Of a stretch of 64,000 bases of DNA, positions 47,725 through 56,192 are shown in pieces. Every line of letters starts with the position of its first letter. Positions within the stretch are counted from its first letter, which is position 1. The position numbers were made by a program, and so were the translations under genes. The notes beneath the pieces were generated by a model. That model did not search any database, was not told the origin of the DNA, and saw only the letters and a list, made by a program, of their open reading frames with translations. Source of the stretch: Rhodospirillaceae bacterium. Its GTDB lineage: Bacteria; Pseudomonadota; Alphaproteobacteria; GCA-2731375. The stretch spans positions 1-64,000 of the forward strand of contig JABIRL010000320.1 in NCBI GenBank assembly GCA_018667855.1. Direction: 5' to 3'.

Positions 47725-49787
47725 AGCATACCTGAGCCGTCCAGGGTGGCATGGCGGAACAGCTTTTTCACATGAACCTTGGACAGAATCCGGCTGATGG
47801 AAACCGGCGATGTGCCGTAGATGCCGATGTTTCTTTCGATCAAGGCAATTTGGGTCGCATCCAAAACAAAATTGTATTTGCGCGATGCCGGCAACTTGAA
47901 GGTTTCGTACCCCTGATCCTGGTCGGAAGCCAGATAAGCTTGAATATCATAATCAAATGTTTCCGACGGCGTTTGTTCAATGCCGACGAACAAATGACTG
48001 GCGCGGAGGCAATGAAATCTTAGGGCCTCGTCCATAAAGTGGAATAATTCCTCCGAATCGCAATCTGCTTCGCTGAGCAATGTTTGCATTGTGTCGCGGG
48101 CGAATTCGGCAAGATCCTCGAAATAGGTGGTGATGGCCTGTGTCTTGTGACTGAACAGCAAATTGTTGCCCAGCTCGCCATCGATATACTTTTCTACGTT
48201 GCCGGGCTGTCGGACAAACGCCTCCAAGCCGCTCTTATCAGTCCAAAGCTCCTCCCGTGTTGCCGTCTCGAACGACTCAAATAGCGGCGCCAAGGCCGGT
48301 GGAATGGATGATTGCAAAAGAATTTCGATCCACCGGAATTCGGACAGGCCCATTTGCCGGATGACCTTCAACAACGTCTCGAATACGCCGTCATTGTAAA
48401 ATATGGTCACCAGCAGATGCAGCCGCCGTGCCTCGAGGTAGTCCTCGTAAGACAGCGTCGCGTTGGAAACGCAGATTTCCTCGATTTCCGCAGCCACGAC
48501 AGGGTCGCCCAAGACCTCGAAATGGCCATAACAGCGTGGCAAGACCCGGTATCGCGTCTCCATGGCGAAGCGCCGTTTGCAATCGTCCGTCGCCATATCC
48601 GTGCCGGGCAAAAGCATCAGTTGGAACAGATAGATGTTGTTGAAGCCTGCCTCCATCACGGTCTTCACGGTGGACAAATGCGCCTTGAGCGAATCACCCG
48701 GCAGGGCGAGAATGATTTCGCTGTAGGTGTTCGCGCCGACCTCGGCCGCCTTCAGACCCAGATCGAACAGATCCTGGGCATCGATATTGGTCCGCTTGAT
48801 ATTTTCCAACACGCCGGGATCAAGGCTTTGCACGGAGCCTGAAAGACGCAGCGCGCCGTCGACGATCCTGGAGACTTCCAGGACCCGTTCTTTTTGGTTC
48901 TTGCCGGTGGCGACGTTGATATATTCCGGCCATTGGTAGGCCTGCCGCGTACGGGCGAGCGAGTGGGCGGTGTGCACGTCGTCGGCGTACATGCCAAAGT
49001 TTGAATCGGCGATAAACAGATCGTTGCGGCCGCCGTCATCGCGCCGTTCCTGCATCTTGCGTCCGATGTACTGCAATTCGGCGTCTATTTTCTCCACTCC
49101 GTTCTTGCGAACCTTGTTGTAGTACCCGACGCCCTCGACACAGAAGGTGCAACTAAACGGACAGCCCCGGTTGGTCTGCAGAATAGGCAGCAACTTACCG
49201 TCGAAAAATTCATCCAGGCGGCCGGAAAGGTATGGCGAAGGGATTTCCGTCAGGTCGGTCAGACGATCGACCACCGGTGTAAGAATGGCCGTGCCTTGGC
49301 TGGGTCTAAAATGTACCGAGCCGAGTTCGCGGCCCATGACGGCGTCCACATCACCCTCATCCGCGATGATGGCGGCCAGAAGATTGGTGAACGCCACCTC
49401 GCCTTCCTTGATGATGTAAAAATCGATCAGCGGATTTTCGGCGAGGTATTCCGCCTGTTCCTCGCCGTCCGTGGGATAGTTCGGGCCGCCGAAAACGATG
49501 ATCGTATCGGGATAATGCTTCTTGATCGCCTGGGCGAAGGCATACGCCAAGTCCCCATTCCAGACATAATTGGAAAAGCCGATGACATCCGGCCGTTCGC
49601 CGGCATTCAAGGCGTCCTGCAAGGCCTCCGGGTACTTAAAGATCTTGATTGGCGTCGTCAGGGACAATTTGCTTTCGGCATAAGTCGCGATGCCGCCGAT
49701 GGCAGTGGGGATGACGTCGGCGGCGATGGTTTGCTGCGTGTAGGTCAGATCCGCGAGCCAAACGATCAGATCGGAAGGTTGGGTCAT
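47721..49787 (-). CDS. B12-binding-domain radical-SAM enzyme
   Basis: Predicted cobalamin-dependent radical-SAM protein of about 688 residues from ATG 49787 (MTQPSDLIVW); five extra residues are possible from 49802. The N-terminal Rossmann B12-like domain includes DVIGFSNYVWNGDLAYAFA and IIVFGGPNYPTDGEE. The cluster motif is CPFSCTFC (CxxxCxxC). The C-terminal 250 residues are helical and unassigned. Such enzymes methylate inert carbons or cleave/rearrange sugars or lipids. Its place beside a PhyH-type oxygenase and glycan genes suggests a modification of the glycan or its lipid, but the substrate is unknown. Confidence 0.85.
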   Translation of the reverse strand: MTQPSDLIVWLADLTYTQQTIAADVIPTAIGGIATYAESKLSLTTPIKIFKYPEALQDALNAGERPDVIGFSNYVWNGDLAYAFAQAIKKHYPDTIIVFGGPNYPTDGEEQAEYLAENPLIDFYIIKEGEVAFTNLLAAIIADEGDVDAVMGRELGSVHFRPSQGTAILTPVVDRLTDLTEIPSPYLSGRLDEFFDGKLLPILQTNRGCPFSCTFCVEGVGYYNKVRKNGVEKIDAELQYIGRKMQERRDDGGRNDLFIADSNFGMYADDVHTAHSLARTRQAYQWPEYINVATGKNQKERVLEVSRIVDGALRLSGSVQSLDPGVLENIKRTNIDAQDLFDLGLKAAEVGANTYSEIILALPGDSLKAHLSTVKTVMEAGFNNIYLFQLMLLPGTDMATDDCKRRFAMETRYRVLPRCYGHFEVLGDPVVAAEIEEICVSNATLSYEDYLEARRLHLLVTIFYNDGVFETLLKVIRQMGLSEFRWIEILLQSSIPPALAPLFESFETATREELWTDKSGLEAFVRQPGNVEKYIDGELGNNLLFSHKTQAITTYFEDLAEFARDTMQTLLSEADCDSEELFHFMDEALRFHCLRASHLFVGIEQTPSETFDYDIQAYLASDQDQGYETFKLPASRKYNFVLDATQIALIERNIGIYGTSPVSISRILSKVHVKKLFRHATLDGSGML

Positions 49788-49804
49788 GCCCGGCAATCCC
49801 ATTC

Positions 49805-50722
49805 CTATTTGGCCCGTCCAGCCAAAATCATGGTGCGAAGACGGTCATCCTCAAACCGCCCCTGGGCGAAATCGAATATGGGCCCGCCTTCAAATTCACG
49901 GGCGCCTTTGCGAATTTTCAAATCAGGTACGGTGACATAGTGGAACATCAGGACCACCCGGCTCGACCGCCGGGCCCGGCTGCCAAAATGCACGCAGCGG
50001 GCGGTATCGACGAAAGCGCCATGGCCGGGTGCACCCATCAGAACATGTTTTTCATGGTCGCGGCAAACGGAGGCGATATCTCCATCATCATAGCGGTAGG
50101 CACCCCAGGGACGGCCCAGTTGTTGCTCAACCAGGGCCGAGGCATTGGCGTCGTAGAAGGTGAAGGGGCCGTTGTCTTCGTCCACATCCACCAGATTGAT
50201 GAAACATTTGACCTGGCGGAAATCGTCTCCGTCGAAATGGAACAGCTGCGACGATTTCAGGCTTTCGTTTGGCGGCGAGATATAAAGCCCCACGCCCATC
50301 AACCGCGGCACCGTCCCCAGATAACCTGTTACAGAGCGCACCACGGCGTCGCTAAGGACAAAATCCATGATTTCCGGATGCGCCTGCAAGTCATCGGGCT
50401 CCAGTATATTGGCGAAGAATGGCTTGCGTTCCATGCGGTCGGCCTGCTCCGCCAGCCGGGTTTGATATAGCGCCTGACAAGCCGCAACCACTTCATCGAT
50501 GCCCGGCAGATCCGACGGTCCGAAGGGCTGGAAGCCCTCGGCCTTCGGGATGAAATCCGCCCAGGATGTTTCGGTCCCCAGGTCCGCGGCGCCGCGCTTG
50601 TACGAGAAGTAGGTGCCTGGCGCGGCGGCGATGCGCAACGCCTTGAGGGCGGAGCCAAAGGTGTGATGGCTGACCTTCAGGCGTTTGGCCTGTTTGTTCA
50701 AAAGCACCTCAAGCCGACGCAT
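49805..50722 (-). CDS. Phytanoyl-CoA dioxygenase-like Fe(II)/2-oxoglutarate oxygenase
   Basis: Predicted mononuclear iron oxygenase of about 305 residues from ATG 50722 (MRRLEVLLNKQ). The HxD iron pair is in LFHFDGDDF and the distal His in RCVHFGSRARR, where the Arg is a candidate 2-oxoglutarate ligand. The family hydroxylates or halogenates small molecules. It overlaps the upstream deacetylase gene by 14 bases and sits 18 bases before the radical-SAM gene, so all three are co-transcribed. Substrate unknown. Confidence 0.8.
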   Translation of the reverse strand: MRRLEVLLNKQAKRLKVSHHTFGSALKALRIAAAPGTYFSYKRGAADLGTETSWADFIPKAEGFQPFGPSDLPGIDEVVAACQALYQTRLAEQADRMERKPFFANILEPDDLQAHPEIMDFVLSDAVVRSVTGYLGTVPRLMGVGLYISPPNESLKSSQLFHFDGDDFRQVKCFINLVDVDEDNGPFTFYDANASALVEQQLGRPWGAYRYDDGDIASVCRDHEKHVLMGAPGHGAFVDTARCVHFGSRARRSSRVVLMFHYVTVPDLKIRKGAREFEGGPIFDFAQGRFEDDRLRTMILAGRAK

Positions 50723-51680
50723 TTTGCCCGCTCTCCATTTCCATCCCGGCGGCGACCAGTGCATCCACTTCGTTGGTATTGCAACGGTTCAGCAAAAAAG
50801 GTGACAAGCCGCCGGTGTTCCAGGCCCGCTTCAGGGTAATTGCCAGCTCGAAACCATGCGCCGGGCAGACCATATCGGCATTGTCAGGTATGGCCCAATC
50901 GCTGCCCCAGGGATAGGCCAGCCAATTGATCGGTTGCTCCACGATGGCCGCGAGGCAATCCACGCTTTGCCGCAGATCATCGTCAAGAGCGTCGGCCGTC
51001 ATGCGGCTCATGGGCTGATGGGAATGGCCGTGACTGCCGATGCGATGGCCCATCCGTTCCAGTTCCGCCAGATGTTCGGCGTTCATGTACAGATCGCGGC
51101 AAAAATCCGCTTCCTCGACACCGCGTTCACCCAGCATCAGGGAGGTGATTTCATCCACCAAATCATAAGGCAGGTGAAAATTGATCATGTATTTCAGCTG
51201 GGCGATTTCCGGCGGATCATAAAGATTGGTTTCCCCAGCCGCACGGGCCAGTTTCGGATCATCCAGCTTGGCGCGCCATTCGCCGGGCAGGCGGGCCAGG
51301 AAGTTCTCGCGAAAGGTTTCCGGCGCCGTCGTTGCCCGCAGCCAATGCAGCTTGTGGGTGCTGATGGCCTTGCCCTCAAGCAGGGGGCGGGAGCAGACGA
51401 AATAGGCGGCCTTGATATTCCGCGGTGCCAGAACCTCACGAGCGGCATGGATATGATCCACCATGCCGTCATCGAAGGTCAGAAAGAACGACGGCCCCGG
51501 CAAGCGGTCATCACCGGCGGCATAAGCGGCGAATTCATCCAGGCTGGCGGGATGCAGATCACGGCACAGGCCGTCAACCTGATCGGCGAAGGCCTGCATG
51601 GAAATAGGGTGAATGCCTGGGTGGGGATGGCCGTTGGGATCGCGGATATAGTGATAATTGATCAAGAGGAGCGGCGTCAT
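50709..51680 (-). CDS. Polysaccharide deacetylase
   Basis: NodB-type carbohydrate esterase (CE4-like), 323 residues, removing N- or O-acetyl groups. The catalytic motif FFLTFDDGMVDH and the metal motif GSHGHSHQPM (His-x3-His) are present, and a LAYPWGSDWAI segment corresponds to the later barrel strand. No signal peptide is visible, so it may act on a cytoplasmic intermediate. The start overlaps the upstream sulfotransferase stop by one base (TGATG). Confidence 0.9.
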   Translation of the reverse strand: MTPLLLINYHYIRDPNGHPHPGIHPISMQAFADQVDGLCRDLHPASLDEFAAYAAGDDRLPGPSFFLTFDDGMVDHIHAAREVLAPRNIKAAYFVCSRPLLEGKAISTHKLHWLRATTAPETFRENFLARLPGEWRAKLDDPKLARAAGETNLYDPPEIAQLKYMINFHLPYDLVDEITSLMLGERGVEEADFCRDLYMNAEHLAELERMGHRIGSHGHSHQPMSRMTADALDDDLRQSVDCLAAIVEQPINWLAYPWGSDWAIPDNADMVCPAHGFELAITLKRAWNTGGLSPFLLNRCNTNEVDALVAAGMEMESGQNASA

Positions 51681-52519
51681 CAGGCGGCTCCCGCCTCGAT
51701 CCGCGCAAACAAAGGCCCCAGGCCGCGCCCCGCCACGATTTCACGGGCCACGGCCATCTCGTCGTCCGACAGGCTTTGCCGGCCCAGGCCGACCCGGTTG
51801 CCGCTCAATGGCTTGGCGATCTGCTCCAGCGTGGTGGAGGAATGGCCGGTCAGGCCTAGCACCCGTTCGTGCTCGTCCTCCTTGCCATCGAAGCGGCTGA
51901 CCGCGTCCTCCCACGCCTCGCCCAGAAAGGCCAGCACGGTTTTCATCTCTGCCACCGGGTCGCGCACCAAAGCCTCGTACTGCTGTTCTAGATAATTTTC
52001 CGGGCCCAGGGACAGCTCCCGCTTGAAACGTTCCACATCGCCCAGATAATCGCACCACAGGTTGGCGAAATCCTCGACCCCGCCGTATTTGTTGCTGCGC
52101 CGGAATGAAGCGAAAACATCCCGCGGATCGCGGGTGATATGGATGATTTTCGCCTCCGGCCAATGGGCCAGGACGCGATCAAGGTGGCGAATGTTGCCGG
52201 TGGTTTTCTCCGCCCAGCGCCGTTTGCCATCACGCTGCATCACGAAATTCATGAACAGATCCAGAAACGACAGGGCATCATCCGACGCCGCCATCATCTC
52301 GTCCACCGGTCCGGCGGCGATTTCGAAAAAATCACCGATTCGGTGCAGATACTCCCGCAACGGCTCGCCCCCGCGGGCCTGCTGGTTGGGCCAGTCGATA
52401 TCGAACCAATGGGTTTCCAGACCGGACGCGATGGCCGAATGCTGGGACAACATGGCCCGAAACAGCGTGGTGCCCGAGCGCATCAGACCGCCGATGAATA
52501 TGGGTGATGTATTGCTCAA
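51680..52519 (-). CDS. Sulfotransferase family protein
   Basis: Predicted sulfotransferase of about 279 residues. The preferred start is TTG 52519 (LSNTSPIFIGGLMRSGTT), because GGGAGACAGG lies directly before it and the longer frame from 52612 would overlap the divergent gene at 52584. The PAPS loop is GGLMRSGTTLFRAML, and the 3'-phosphate segment is ITRDPRDVFASFRRS. It heads a deacetylase-oxygenase-radical-SAM operon and divergently faces a methyltransferase-like gene; the 64-base region 52520-52583 should hold both promoters. Acceptor unknown. Confidence 0.88.
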   Translation of the reverse strand: MSNTSPIFIGGLMRSGTTLFRAMLSQHSAIASGLETHWFDIDWPNQQARGGEPLREYLHRIGDFFEIAAGPVDEMMAASDDALSFLDLFMNFVMQRDGKRRWAEKTTGNIRHLDRVLAHWPEAKIIHITRDPRDVFASFRRSNKYGGVEDFANLWCDYLGDVERFKRELSLGPENYLEQQYEALVRDPVAEMKTVLAFLGEAWEDAVSRFDGKEDEHERVLGLTGHSSTTLEQIAKPLSGNRVGLGRQSLSDDEMAVAREIVAGRGLGPLFARIEAGAA

Positions 52520-52583
52520 AATTACCTGTCTCCCTGTCCGGGTAACGATTGGCGGCACGCGCACATTCGGACTATATAGTGCC

Positions 52584-53243
52584 ATGTCCTGGATCAAGCA
52601 AAAACTCGCCATCGCCTATCGCAAGGCCGGCGTCGCCGTGTTGAATTATCAAGGCCGCCGGGCCTTGGATCGCCTTGGCTATCTGTCGTTGTTCGATGGC
52701 CGGCCGGCTGATGCCAAGCCGCCGGTGTGGTCCGATCTGTGGGCAATTTACAGCCAGGTGCGGGCCCGCAAGCCAAAGGTCCTGCTGGAATTTGGCAGCG
52801 GTTGTTCGACGATCATCTATGCCCAGGCCCTGGCCGACAATGAGGCGGAGGGCGCGCCGGGGTTCCTGCATTCCCTGGACGCGGATAGCCATTGGGGCCA
52901 AGTCACCATCGATTCCATGCCCGATCACCTGCGCCAATATTGCGACATCACCCTGACCGAGCGGGTGGAGGGCATGCTGGGCGATGTGCCTGTCTGGCGC
53001 TTCGCCCAGGTGCCCGACGTGGTGCCCGATATGATCTATCTGGATGGCCCGGCCCTGACGCCCGAACGCCGCGCGGCTATCGATGTGCTGGATATGGAGG
53101 ATCGTTTCCCCCCCGGTTTCCGCCTGCTGGTGGACGGCCGCAGCTTTAACCGCGCGCTATTGGAAAAACACTTCAAGCGCCGCTATGACCGCCACCACCG
53201 CCCCATCCTGAAAAGCACCACCTACGACTTACGTCCGGACTGA
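52584..53243 (+). CDS. Methyltransferase-like protein, paralogue 1
   Basis: Predicted 219-residue protein with a Rossmann methyltransferase fold from ATG 52584 (MSWIKQKLAIAYR). Motif I is LLEFGSGCSTIIYAQAL and the acidic segment is DMIYLDGPALTPERRAA. A later DRFPPGFRLLVDGRSF segment is shared with the paralogue at 58832, which also shows EL-GSGCST and VDGPAL. The two bracket the CMP-sugar operon. The gene runs convergent to the sulfatase with 10 bases between stops. The true reaction is unproven. Confidence 0.75.
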   Translation: MSWIKQKLAIAYRKAGVAVLNYQGRRALDRLGYLSLFDGRPADAKPPVWSDLWAIYSQVRARKPKVLLEFGSGCSTIIYAQALADNEAEGAPGFLHSLDADSHWGQVTIDSMPDHLRQYCDITLTERVEGMLGDVPVWRFAQVPDVVPDMIYLDGPALTPERRAAIDVLDMEDRFPPGFRLLVDGRSFNRALLEKHFKRRYDRHHRPILKSTTYDLRPD

Positions 53244-53253
53244 GCGCCGACGG

Positions 53254-54471
53254 CTACCAGTCACTCTCCGCCAGCGCCTTCAACTCGGCCAGTAGCTCCG
53301 GGTTTTCGTGGCCCAGGTTTTCACGTTCGCCGGGATCATTCGACAGATCATGGAGAAACTCAAAACCGCCGTCCCACAGATATTTCCATTGCCCCCGGCG
53401 CACGGCGCGCTGGGCGCGGGCCCGCCAGTTGGCGTGCAAGTCGGGCAGATCGCTGCGCCAGTGCAGGGTTCGTTCGCCGGCGTCGGCATCGGGCGCTAAC
53501 AGATCACGGCCATCGATGGTCTGATCCGCCGCCAGCCCCGCCGCGCCCAGCAACGTGGGCACCAGATCCATCCCGATCGCCGGTTCCGACACGATCGAAC
53601 CGGGCGCCGCCGGACCGTTGGGCCAATGCAGGATCATGGGCACCCGGATGCCGCCTTCCCACAAGGTGCCGAAGCCATGAAAGAACGGCCCCTTAGTGGC
53701 CAGTTCGGCCCCGCCGTGGTCATAGGTCAGCAAGACAACGGTGTCGTCGCGCAGCCCTTGTTCATCCAAGGCGTCCATGATGCGACCGACGCTCAGGTCC
53801 AGATGTTCAACGGCGGCCACATAGTCCGCCCGGTTGCCATTCTTCCACGTGTCATGGGTGGCATGGTCGTCTTCGCGCCCCGGCGGGCTGTAGGGTGGCA
53901 GGGCGGCGTTGTAGCCCACATAGAGGAAATATGGTGCCTGGCCCTTTTGCCCGATGAATTCCACGGCGCTATCGGTGAACAGATCCGTGGTATAGCCCTC
54001 CCGTTGGATCAGCGCCGTATTGTGATACAGCGCCGGCGCACCCTCCCGGGAATTGTGAGAATAATAGTCGATATTCCATTCATGGAAGCCCACGAAGTCA
54101 TCGAAGCCGTGGGCATTGGGCCCATCCGCCACTTCGTAGCCCAGGTGCCACTTGCCATAGAGGGCGGTGCTGAGACCACCGTCCTTGAAATACCGCGCCA
54201 GTGACTTGTCCGCCACCGACAGCCCCGGCTCCCCATGATAGATATTGTTCTCGATCCCCAGATGGCGCGGATAGCGCCCCGTCAGCATCGCCGCCCGGCT
54301 CGGCACGCAAATCGGCGCCGCGCTATAGAAATCAGTGTATCGAACGCCAGTCTTAGCCAAGGCCCGGATATTCGGTGTGCGAATTTCCGACTGCCCGAAT
54401 GGCTCGATATCGCCATAGCCCATGTAATCGAAAACGATCAGAACGACATGTTTGGCGGGCGAGTGGTTCAT
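53254..54471 (-). CDS. Type I sulfatase (formylglycine-dependent)
   Basis: Sulfatase of the alkaline phosphatase superfamily, 405 residues from ATG 54471 (MNHSPAKHVVLIVFDYMG), forming an ATGA overlap with the CMP-sugar synthetase; a longer frame of low-complexity residues upstream is a shadow. The modification motif CVPSR at residues 55-59 should become formylglycine. The usual Asp-Asp metal pair reads DY (residues 15-16), so one ligand looks replaced. TYDHGG is the later metal motif. No signal peptide is seen. It may remove sulfate or a phosphonate ester in glycan turnover. Confidence 0.88.
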   Translation of the reverse strand: MNHSPAKHVVLIVFDYMGYGDIEPFGQSEIRTPNIRALAKTGVRYTDFYSAAPICVPSRAAMLTGRYPRHLGIENNIYHGEPGLSVADKSLARYFKDGGLSTALYGKWHLGYEVADGPNAHGFDDFVGFHEWNIDYYSHNSREGAPALYHNTALIQREGYTTDLFTDSAVEFIGQKGQAPYFLYVGYNAALPPYSPPGREDDHATHDTWKNGNRADYVAAVEHLDLSVGRIMDALDEQGLRDDTVVLLTYDHGGAELATKGPFFHGFGTLWEGGIRVPMILHWPNGPAAPGSIVSEPAIGMDLVPTLLGAAGLAADQTIDGRDLLAPDADAGERTLHWRSDLPDLHANWRARAQRAVRRGQWKYLWDGGFEFLHDLSNDPGERENLGHENPELLAELKALAESDW

Positions 54472-55190
54472 GAATTCCGTCCGTTGGTTTCCCGCGCCAA
54501 AAGCCATTCGGCCAGTTCCAACTCGAACGGCTCGTCGATGTTGACGATGGGGCGGTCGATGATGACGGCGATGCAGTCGTCTTCCATGATGTGGCCTTCG
54601 TCCACCAATGTCTTGCGGCGCAGGGCGTAGCAGATGCCGTTGCAGTGGTAATAATCGGGGATGGATTGCCGCAAAGCTGTGCGGCCGTCTTCCAGATAAG
54701 GCGCCAAGTTGCCCTTGCCGTCCAGTTTCAGGGTTTTGTTTGGCGTGAAGTGGGCCGGCGTGGGGCTCAGGGTGGCGGCGGCCTTGTGACCGCTGTCGAT
54801 CAGGGTGCGCACGCACAGGGTAACGTCATCGGCCCGGCGCATGGGGCTGGTGGGTTCCAGCAGCACGGAAATGTCGAAACTCATGGCGTAATGTTCCTCC
54901 GCCGCCAGCCAGGCGTGGCGCCACATATCGGTGGAGGTGGCTTTGTCGCCGGCCAGATCATCGGGGCGCTGGAACGGCGCCTCCAGGCCATGGCGGGTGG
55001 CTTCAGCGGCGATTTCCACGTCGTTGGTGGAGATTATGGCGCGATCGATCCAATCCAGCCCGGCGGCCAGCTGCCCGGCGCGCCCGACCAGGGAGATCCC
55101 GCCCACCATGGCCAGGTTCTTGCGGGGAATGGATTTGGAGCCGCCCCGCGCCGGCACCACCGCCAAAACCGTCTGTCCGTCCATCGCCAT
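54468..55190 (-). CDS. CMP-sugar synthetase (acylneuraminate cytidylyltransferase-like)
   Basis: Cytidylyltransferase activating a sugar acid as the CMP derivative, 240 residues. The family motif is VVPARGGSKSIPRKNL at the N-terminus. FQRPDDLAGD and LLEPTSPMRRADDV follow as in NeuA and CMP-legionaminate synthetase. There is no neuB or neuC homologue in the window, so the name sialic acid synthetase would overstate the evidence. It is the fourth gene of a five-gene operon and probably makes the activated donor for a glycan transferase elsewhere in the island. Confidence 0.88.
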   Translation of the reverse strand: MAMDGQTVLAVVPARGGSKSIPRKNLAMVGGISLVGRAGQLAAGLDWIDRAIISTNDVEIAAEATRHGLEAPFQRPDDLAGDKATSTDMWRHAWLAAEEHYAMSFDISVLLEPTSPMRRADDVTLCVRTLIDSGHKAAATLSPTPAHFTPNKTLKLDGKGNLAPYLEDGRTALRQSIPDYYHCNGICYALRRKTLVDEGHIMEDDCIAVIIDRPIVNIDEPFELELAEWLLARETNGRNS

Positions 55191-55196
55191 GAGCTA

Positions 55197-56192
55197 TCAA
55201 TCCAAGATTATGCGCCGGCCCGTATCGTGGCTTTGCCGGGCGGCTTCCAATAACGCCATGACGCCCAGGCCATCGTCGATGCCGCAGGTCGATACCGGCG
55301 CGCCGTTCAGGACGGCCAGATATTCCTCGGCCACGCCCACGAACATATCGTTACGCTCGCACTCAAAACGTTCCTCCGCCCAGTTCTCTCCGGCCTCCAC
55401 ACAGATCGCGATCTGGTTGGGGGCTTCGGACCAGAGTATGGTGCCGCCGTCGCCAATGAAGCGGATCGATTTCCGGTGCGGCCGGCCATACAGATCCAGG
55501 TGCAGATTGGCGCGCAGGCCGTTGGCGAAGTTGATCATCATGTCCACGTTGTCATCGGACGTGATATCGAGATCAGAAATCTTTTCGACCCGTGCCGAGA
55601 GGTTTTCCGGCCGGCCGAAGAACCACAGCATCAGATCCACCCAATGGCTTTCGTCCAACAGCGCGCCGCCGCCCAGCTCGGCGGACGACATGAAAAACTC
55701 CTCCAACGGCTCCCCCGGATGCCAGTCTTCCAGATGCGCCGACATGGTGAAATCGACAAACCGCATCGTGCCGACGGCTTTCTCCGCCAGCAACTGCCGC
55801 ACCCGCGCCAGGGGCGGCCACCAGCGCCAAGTATAGCCCAGCAACAGCGGTGTATCGGTACGGCGGATGGCTTCGGCCAGGACTTCCGCCTCGGCCAGGG
55901 TCTTGGCGACCGGTTTTTCCAGCAAGACCGGCAGGCCTTCCTTTAGCGCCGGCAGGCATTGTTCAACGTGAAACCGCGTCGGCGAACAAACGGCGACGCC
56001 GTCCAAAGTACTGCCGGCAAGGGCGGTGGCCAGATCCTCGAACGTCGCCGCATCAAACTCTTCGGCGAAAGCGGCGCGGCGGTCCGGGCGCGGGTCCATG
56101 CCGCACACCGTGGCGCCCAGGGCCGTAAGGTTGCGGCCGTGGCGCATGCCGATGCTGCCCGTGCCGACAATCAGAATATGCTTCTTACTCAT
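55197..56192 (-). CDS. Gfo/Idh/MocA-family oxidoreductase
   Basis: NAD(P)-dependent sugar oxidoreductase of 331 residues. The dinucleotide motif is ILIVGTGSIGMRHGRNL, and LEKPVAKTLAEAE holds the catalytic Lys. A central HWVDLMLWFFGRPE segment resembles sugar-modifying members such as PtmF-type proteins of glycosylation loci. Stop-start ATGA overlap with the ThDP enzyme gene shows one transcript. It likely oxidises or reduces a nucleotide- or free sugar-acid intermediate. Confidence 0.88.
   Translation of the reverse strand: MSKKHILIVGTGSIGMRHGRNLTALGATVCGMDPRPDRRAAFAEEFDAATFEDLATALAGSTLDGVAVCSPTRFHVEQCLPALKEGLPVLLEKPVAKTLAEAEVLAEAIRRTDTPLLLGYTWRWWPPLARVRQLLAEKAVGTMRFVDFTMSAHLEDWHPGEPLEEFFMSSAELGGGALLDESHWVDLMLWFFGRPENLSARVEKISDLDITSDDNVDMMINFANGLRANLHLDLYGRPHRKSIRFIGDGGTILWSEAPNQIAICVEAGENWAEERFECERNDMFVGVAEEYLAVLNGAPVSTCGIDDGLGVMALLEAARQSHDTGRRIILD

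Noticed and set aside
54472-54816. N-terminal extension of the sulfatase frame
   Set aside because: It is low-complexity sequence overlapping the CMP-sugar synthetase in another frame; ATG 54471 forms an ATGA junction.
54468-55190. Naming the cytidylyltransferase neuA and the locus a sialic acid cluster
   Set aside because: The motif fits CMP-sugar synthetases generally; no NeuB or NeuC is in the window, so the sugar is not known.
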